From Owenia fusiformis (lineage: Eukaryota; Annelida; Polychaeta; Sabellida; Oweniidae): a DNA stretch of 64,000 nt. The stretch spans positions 33,634,538-33,698,537 of the forward strand of contig CAIIXF020000007.1 in assembly GCA_903813345.2 (NCBI GenBank). The letters run 5' to 3'. A program made the translations under genes and the position numbers. Below, piece by piece: positions 57,988-64,000 of this stretch (its first letter is position 1; every line of letters starts with the position of its first letter). The notes under the pieces are model-generated. The model was not told where the DNA came from, made no database searches, and was given only the letters and a program-made list of their open reading frames with translations.

Positions 57988-58376
57988 TCATTCATTTTTA
58001 TCCATTCTCAGGGCAAAAGACGTAAAATATAATAAAGCCAATGCCACGGCCACAATGACAGCCGTGCATGTCCCTATTGATAAGTGACATCTTCCGTGAA
58101 TGTCTGAAATGGCACTGGCAGCACCGACGTTAAACACATTAATGTCGTTGCAATACTGTATCTTTCCAACAATATAAATGACACCTGTTTGTTAGATCAT
58201 TCTGCCAGAATGTGTTTTGTATATTGTTAGACGATTGATTGTTCTGTATTTTGAAATCGCAATCCATTGATTGGCTTGTAAGATGTTTGTCAAGTAATGT
58301 GGCAATTGTATGTCTGACACGCCCCCTTACCAGGCCCTTCTTTCTACAGACCCTCTCCATGTCAGATCTACTCGTA
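57988..58376 (-). CDS. Candidate 3' exons of a GPI-anchored, Ly6-like protein
   Basis: The minus strand 58155-57988 (acceptor GATACAG) reads 55 codons to TGA, starting YCNDINVFN and ending in a hydrophobic tail (CTAVIVAVALALLYFTSF) plus a short polar end, the shape of a GPI-attachment signal. A preceding exon could end at 58331 (CTG/GTAAGG, phase 0), giving MERVCRKKGL then YCND, reminiscent of the last cysteines of a Ly6 domain. Its start (58376) is uncertain and no N-terminal exon was found, so this may be a gene fragment or chance. Confidence 0.35.
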
Positions 58377-58632
58377 CTTAAAGTGGTAACGATATGTTCA
58401 TGAATTAAATGCAAAATAATGAGAAACGCAATTAGGAATTAACAGGCGGCTCAATTGGAGTTCATGAAGAAAAATCATCAGCGATTTTATAAAAGTATGC
58501 CAGATTGTTTGCAATTTATTCGATATCAGCAAGAGATGAATGGAAGAAGCATGGCCAGGTGGGCATCTTATGCGCTGGTGGGTTCAGTACATGCCACTTC
58601 ATGCCACGTAAAGATGTTGCCCAATGCATATG

Positions 58633-58640
58633 TATATAAA
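58633..58640 (+). promoter_or_regulatory. TATA box of the Dickkopf-like gene
   Basis: TATATAAA about 170 bp upstream of the ATG at 58811, which itself has a good context (CCAACCATGG). Transcription would start near 58665. Confidence 0.5.
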
Positions 58641-58810
58641 CCCCGGATATCATCCAGCAATCACTGTTCATAATCATTGCATCGGAAACACATGACCATC
58701 TATGGATTTCATAAACATTTAGATTGAACAACAATAATCAAATTCATGAAAAACTGAAAAAATATCTAGAAATTATATTTTAGTGCAATACTGAGCATAA
58801 TCAACCAACC

Positions 58811-61692
58811 ATGGATTCTGCAGCGTTCACCGTGCTTTTCCTTGCGGCGTTGCTATGCAACATCTTCCCGGTAAAAGGATCAATTTGGAATTGGGTAATA
58901 AGCAATCCGTTTAACTCTGAGAACTTTGACGATTTGGACAATCACCCCAGGAATACTCATAGACTTGTTACAACTTCGAACACAATTATAGAGAGCACAA
59001 CAAGAAGGATCGAGGTAAGGATTCTCTTAATTACAATTCACCCTATAGTGCTTTGGCTCCGGATGAATACATATTGCCCTTCAACGATAATTACTATTAG
59101 GGACAAATGAATATCCAATTAAACGCGGCTGCTTGTTCAATAACCCGGGTTCAATTATATCTACTTGGAAAACAGGATCTTTTTGCATTTTGTGAAAATT
59201 GTCACTGACTTCAAATAATTGCTCTAACTCGTAATTGATTGTTCTATTATGAGTATTAATTATACTACCGCGTAAAAACATTACTGTTTATTATACATAA
59301 TCAGATCCAATTATCAATTGGTATCAAATATCATGATTTTACATTATTTCAAAACACTATATCATTTTAAATAATTTTTACCCATAGTGTGGTGGTAGAA
59401 TGTCTGTTATTAATGTAATGGCATCTAGTGCTATTTTAGCCTACCGATTCCCAACAAGAGAAACATTGATATTGGCCAGTGGAGCATGTATAGGGTGTCA
59501 GTGTCAGAGCCCCGTTATCCCTCTTCAAAAACCATTTAGGGTCACTTGGAACACGCTAATCCCCATTCCCATTGGCACGCACAAGTACTTTTGACATGAA
59601 CAATTGGGAAACGCGGTATCAATTCAGTAGTAACTTGAAATGACTGTGTGGTCTCACTTGCCCGTGTAAATAATACAAACGCAAATTCGCAAACAAGATT
59701 TAAATCAGGCAAATCTATTGGTTTCTTCATCCCAATTACAACCCCCGATATACTGCACATAAAATGGAAGGCTTATTCTAAACACATAATGAGTCTGTTT
59801 TTTTTGGGGGGGGATGCGAAATAACCAGATGATCACTTAATTATTTTGTTGTAAAATATCAAAATGAAAATAAAACTCTGACCGGGCAACACCAGCAAAG
59901 TTTAGGCCACTAGGCCACCATCGTTACAAAACAGACATTTAATTTGTAAGAGCGTAAGTTCTTGTTTGTTTACAGTTTTCTCATGTGTTATATTTCATGT
60001 TAAACATATGTTATGACATATTGATAAACGGGTCAACTTACCTCAGCTTAGAGGAGTTTCCATTTAGCTTTGAAATCTCGCTAATTGTCGTTTTTTATGA
60101 GATTTTAAATGATACTCACTTTTAACCTCTTACACTTTTCTTTCTTTTAATAGCATGTTTTAATTCAATGAAAAATATTCCACAATAATAACCTTGATCT
60201 AAATCATTTTCCATTAAATTTCAAAAAGAACTTCGGCCATATCTCCATTGATGCAATGTTAAGATTCTTTAAAACCTTGGTTTATTCATTTGACAACTAG
60301 CGGGATAAATAGTGTAAAGCAATCGCCGTTTGCTGAACAAATCGTGAAACTTTCCTCAAATGATCACTGATTGCTACTCTTTATATAAAGCAACCGTGCC
60401 AAAAAATCGCTCCATATGTACTACCCCTTTCACAGTAGCAGGAGTAAATCAAATAAGTTATATGTGATTGTAAAATTACATCAATATCTAATGCTTCACA
60501 TGACTATTATTTTTCACCTTTTTCACTGTTAAAGGCTTGTTTCGAGTCACACCCATATTTTACAGGGCGTTCAATAATGTAAACAATAAAGTAATGCTAA
60601 TTTTAGTATAACTTTTGTTCTGTTTGCTTTTTCTTCATGGAACTTTCACAACATAAGGTACATATATCTGACTCTGACCAATAAAGACCAATAAATGAAT
60701 TCAAGTCAATTGAATTAATATTAGTAAAGTTATGGTTACTAAAGTAACCAGTGTCATGGATATGCGAGGCAAAGTTCTGACGTCACTTTGGACGCCATTT
60801 TGAGTATTGACAACAGTATCATGTAATACTCTTTGGATATTCAGTGCAGTTACAAATAATCCATTCCAGAGTCACTTCATGATCCGTTTTCACTTCATGA
60901 GGTGTCTCAAAATAGGCACCCTCAGCGTCAATGCACAGTTGCTGTTTGGGGACCCACTTGTGGAACATATTTTTGAAGCCACCCTTGAAGTGGCTAGGGA
61001 GGTGTTCACTGCAGACATCAGTTGATTGAGATTCTGGTGTCCTCTCAGATCTCTTTTCACTGGTGGGGCGAATACAGCAAAATCAAGTGGGAAATTATCT
61101 GGGGAATATGCTGCGTGGGGCAATACTTCCATCCCAAGCTCTGTTATTGTATTTTGGACAATAGAGGATCTGTGAGCAGGTCATTATCTTGGTGGAACCT
61201 ATAGGTCGATATTACTTGGCAGGACATCCTTCCTATCAGCCATAGGCTTCGACGTCGAAGGTAAACAAGTTGTAGCAAATAAAACCTTGTGAATCAAGAT
61301 GACATCCTGTACTCTCCACGCGTCTTTTTTGGAAAAACAAGACGCATGGCAGTGTTATCACAGAAAGGGCACCGTTTTTCAAAGGCGATTCTTTGTTGAA
61401 ACTACCCGGCGCGCAGAGTCTAGTTATGAACTACCCTCTATCTGCCTAGTTGCATGGTATATCCGGGTGGTGATTGTTTTATCTTTTATCAACATATTTA
61501 ACTTGTACTTTCCATTTTAGCCTTGCCGAACTGACAAAGGCTGTGGAAGAGGAAGGTTTTGTGACCGACATTACGGATTCTGCCACCTTCATAGAGTAGC
61601 CGGGGAAACGTGCAGGCGAGACGGACATTGCATGAGAGGGTTTGATTGTATGTTTGGAAAATGTAAAAAAAGAAAACAGTTAAAAACTGAAG
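58811..61692 (+). CDS. Dickkopf-3-like secreted protein, first two coding exons
   Basis: Exon 1 (58811-59014, donor GAG/GTAAGG, phase 0) encodes a signal peptide (MDSAAFTVLFLAALLCNIFP, cleavage near residue 23) and a 45-residue polar linker. Exon 2 (61521-61692, acceptor TCCATTTTAG, donor AAG/GTAAAT, phase 1) encodes an eight-cysteine module, PCRTDKGCGRGRFC, then YGFCHLHRVAGETC, then GHCMRGFDCMFGKC, and a basic tail. Spacing C-x5-C-x5-C-x6-C-x9-C-x5-C-x5-C-x4-C follows the N-terminal cysteine-rich domain of Dickkopf proteins, nearest to Dkk3, but one cysteine of the CxxC and one of the CC pair are missing. Later exons lie beyond the window. Dickkopfs are secreted modulators of Wnt signalling; Dkk3 function is less clear. 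Other colipase-like or EB-type modules remain possible. Confidence 0.65.
59110..60540. other. Non-coding, intron 1 of the Dickkopf-like gene
   Basis: No exon with compatible phase and cysteine pattern is seen between the two coding exons. A G run lies at 59806. Confidence 0.45.
60890..61205 (-). pseudogene. Decayed mariner transposase fragment
   Basis: Minus strand reads FHQDN, a frameshift, then ELGMEVLPHAAYSPDNFPLD and LRGHQN. This matches the mariner pattern with HDN before and LPHPxYSPDLxPxD at the third catalytic aspartate. Frameshift and substitutions make it inactive. It sits in intron 1 of the Dickkopf-like gene. A possible element end is near 60564 (ACAGGGCGTTCAATAATGTA). Confidence 0.7.
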
Positions 61693-61799
61693 GTAAATAC
61701 CACTTATGTATCAGGGAACGTTTAAAAATGTGATAGTATTGTGTGTTTTATTACGGAAAGCGAAAGGGGATATACCGCAGAATTTAAAATTCAATGGAG

Positions 61800-62160
61800 T
61801 TTCAACATGGGAGTGATATCACACACCGCGGCCCAGTCAGATATATTTCTGCGCACTTTATTTATTTAATTCACTTTGCACAACGCGCCCCCTGTAATTC
61901 ATTCAGTGCGCGATTAAAAATTGTTTATGAGTGATATCGCACACCGCGGCCCAGTAAGATCGATTTCTGCTCTACGGAAAGCGATAGGGGACATGCGCAT
62001 AATTCAAAATCGAATGTAGTTTTAACATGGGAGTGATATCACACACCGCGGCCCAGTCAGATAGATTTCATCGCGCACTGAATGAATTACAGGGGCCGCG
62101 TTGTGCAAAGTTAATTAAAATAAAGTGCGCAGAAATTCCGGCATTCAGTGCGCGATGATC
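61800..62160. repeat. Palindromic repeat with ACCGCGGCCCAGT motif
   Basis: CACACCGCGGCCCAGTMAGAT occurs at about 61819, 61941 and 62041. TTGCACAACGCGCCCCCTGT near 61875 pairs inversely with ACAGGGGCCGCGTTGTGCAA near 62090, and AGTGCGCGAT ends mark both sides. Confidence 0.7.
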
Positions 62161-62575
62161 AAATGATTATCTGTGAATAAAAAACGAATAAAAATTCGTG
62201 GCACCACGAATTTGATTTTTTTCGAAAGACTGCGGAGTGAACCAGCGAAATGACAATTTTGGATAATATTGATGGCTCTAACGAGGAGAACTTTGAGATT
62301 TCCCGATTCTAGCGCGCAGCACATCCAGGACATGCGCACTTTTATCAGATTTGATTCTAATATGGTTTCAAAGATAATGTTCATTAAAAGAGGGCGTATG
62401 CATACAGATTACACGTGGCGTTATGTTGAAGTGACCCTTGCAAAGGGTTCCATTGAAAATATATTATTTTGGGCCATTTCATATCTTTTAATTGATATTG
62501 TATAAAATATTTTCAATGTTTGAAAATTATAATCTTATAAATAACATTTTATGTAATAAAACTGTAATGAAATGG
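62161..62575. other. Non-coding stretch
   Basis: Nothing recognised apart from a short CCACGAATTTG/AAATTCGTGG hairpin near 62190. Confidence 0.4.
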
Positions 62576-62579
62576 TAAA

Positions 62580-64000
62580 TACGGAATATGATGCAATACA
62601 ATGCAGTGCAATATGATGTTATACAATGCAGTGCAATATGATGCAATACAATGCAGTGCAATATGATGCAATACAATGTAGTGTAATATGATGCAATACA
62701 AAGCAGTGTTATATGATGCAAAACATGCAGTGCAATATGATACAATACAATGTAGTGCAATATAATACAATAAAATGCAGTGCAATACGATGCAATACAA
62801 TACAGTGCAATATAATGCAATACAATGCAGTGCAATACAATACAGTGCAAAACAATGCCGTGTGGTGCAATACAATGTAGTTCATTTCAATACAATGCAG
62901 TGCAATACAATGTGGTAGAGTGCAATACAATGCAGTGCAATTCAATACATCGCAGTTCAATATAGTGCAATACAATGTAGTGCAATGCAGTGCAATAAAA
63001 TACAATACAGTGCAATTCAATACAATGCAATACAACACAGTGCAATACAATACAATGCTGTGCAATACAATACATTACACTGCAATAAAATACAATGCAG
63101 TGTAATAAAATGCAGTGTAAACCAAGACAATGCAATACAATACTATGCAATACAAAGCAATGCAGTGTAATACAATACAGTGCAACACAAGGTATAGTGC
63201 AATACAATGCAGTGCAATACAATACATCGCAGTTCAATACAGTGCAATACAATGTAGTGCAATGCAGTGCAATAAAATACAATGCAGTTACAATGTAGTT
63301 CAATTCAATACAATGCAGTGCAATACAATGTGGTACAGTGCAATACAATGCAGTGCAATACAATACATCGCAGTTCAATACAGTGCAGTGCAATACAATA
63401 CAGTGCAATACAATACATCGCAGTTCAGTGCAGTGCAATACAATACATTGCAGTTCAATACAGTGCAATACAATGTAGTGTAATGCAGTGCAATACAATA
63501 CAATACAGTGCAATTCAATACAATGCAATACAATACAGTGCAATACAAAACAATGCTGTGCAATAGAATACAGTACACTGCAGTACAATACAATGCAGTG
63601 CAATGAAATACAATGCAGTGTAATAAAATGCAGTGTAATTCAAGACAATGCAATACAATACTGTGCAATACAATACAGTGCAATATAATACAATGCAGTG
63701 CACTGCAATGCAATACAATATGGTGCAGTGCAATATATTGCAGTGCAATTCAAAACAATGCAGTGTAATAGAATGCAGTGCAACACAATGTGGTACAGTG
63801 CAATACATTATAATGCAGTGCAATACAAGACAATGCAGCGCAATACAATGTAGTACACTGCAGTACAATACAATGCAGTGCAATAAAGAACAATGCAGTG
63901 CAATATAATATAATACAGTGCAATACAGTACAATATAATGCAATAGAATACAATGCAGTGCAATACAATAAAATGCAGTACAATACAATACAATGATGTG
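62580..64000. repeat. 15-bp minisatellite running to the window end
   Basis: Degenerate units of ATACAATGCAGTGCA built from 5-bp steps (ACAAT, GCAGT, GCAAT). At least 1.4 kb, continuing beyond the window. Because 15 is divisible by three and the units lack most stop codons, long frames appear on both strands; these are not genes. Confidence 0.95.

Noticed and set aside
62527-64000. Long overlapping frames on both strands (up to about 240 codons)
   Set aside because: They are translations of the 15-bp minisatellite, with composition only of Cys, His, Ile, Leu, Tyr and the like or Gln, Asn, Ser and the like.

Overview
This window looks like a piece of an AT-rich invertebrate animal genome. The genes recognised are either single-exon type II membrane proteins or genes with short exons, GT-AG introns and matching phases. 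There are no bacterial gene clusters. The families present (a QVR/sleepless-type Ly6 protein, a Dickkopf-like cysteine-rich secreted protein, a pair of DXD glycosyltransferases) and the great density of fold-back and MITE-like repeats suggest a lophotrochozoan, possibly a mollusc. The species cannot be assigned from sequence alone, and most of the window is repeat-derived or featureless.

Layout. 1-2.5 kb: a small terminal-inverted-repeat (TIR) element (736-2460). 3.35-13.54 kb: a 10.2-kb element with near-identical ~480-bp TIRs beginning CACGGGG, a 5-bp target duplication (ATTGA), and several small split genes, including a compact five-finger C2H2 protein. It sits inside a fold-back repeat whose uninterrupted relative is at 49.1 kb. 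13.5-27.7 kb: MITEs and fold-backs with readable target duplications (9 bp, TTAA, TA), then long blocks of GCCATTTTG-rich tandem repeats with GGAC runs. 27.9-32.8 kb: two tandem intronless glycosyltransferase genes of about 600 aa, each with a degenerate N-terminal and an intact C-terminal catalytic-like domain. 33-37 kb: MITEs, a 160-bp satellite and a 1.24-kb TIR element. 40.9-46.9 kb: a 5.9-kb inverted-repeat structure with an inserted MITE. 49.3-50.2 kb: a hAT-type element. 50.4-53.4 kb (minus): a complete three-exon Ly6/GPI-anchor gene of 137 aa, with a relative of the 10.2-kb element and a LINE tail in its first intron. 54-57 kb: three-level nested transposons. 58-61.7 kb: promoter and first two coding exons of the Dickkopf-like gene, with a dead mariner transposase in the intron. 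62.58-64 kb: a 15-bp minisatellite running off the end.

The host genes do not form one pathway. The two glycosyltransferases are a local tandem duplication. The Ly6 protein and the Dickkopf-like protein are both cell-surface or secreted modulators but show no visible link beyond proximity. The candidate for an undescribed system is the 10.2-kb element: its ends and target duplication are well supported, no transposase could be recognised in it, and its internal genes have no family I can name. All coordinates and splice joins come from reading the sequence by eye; no database search was run.
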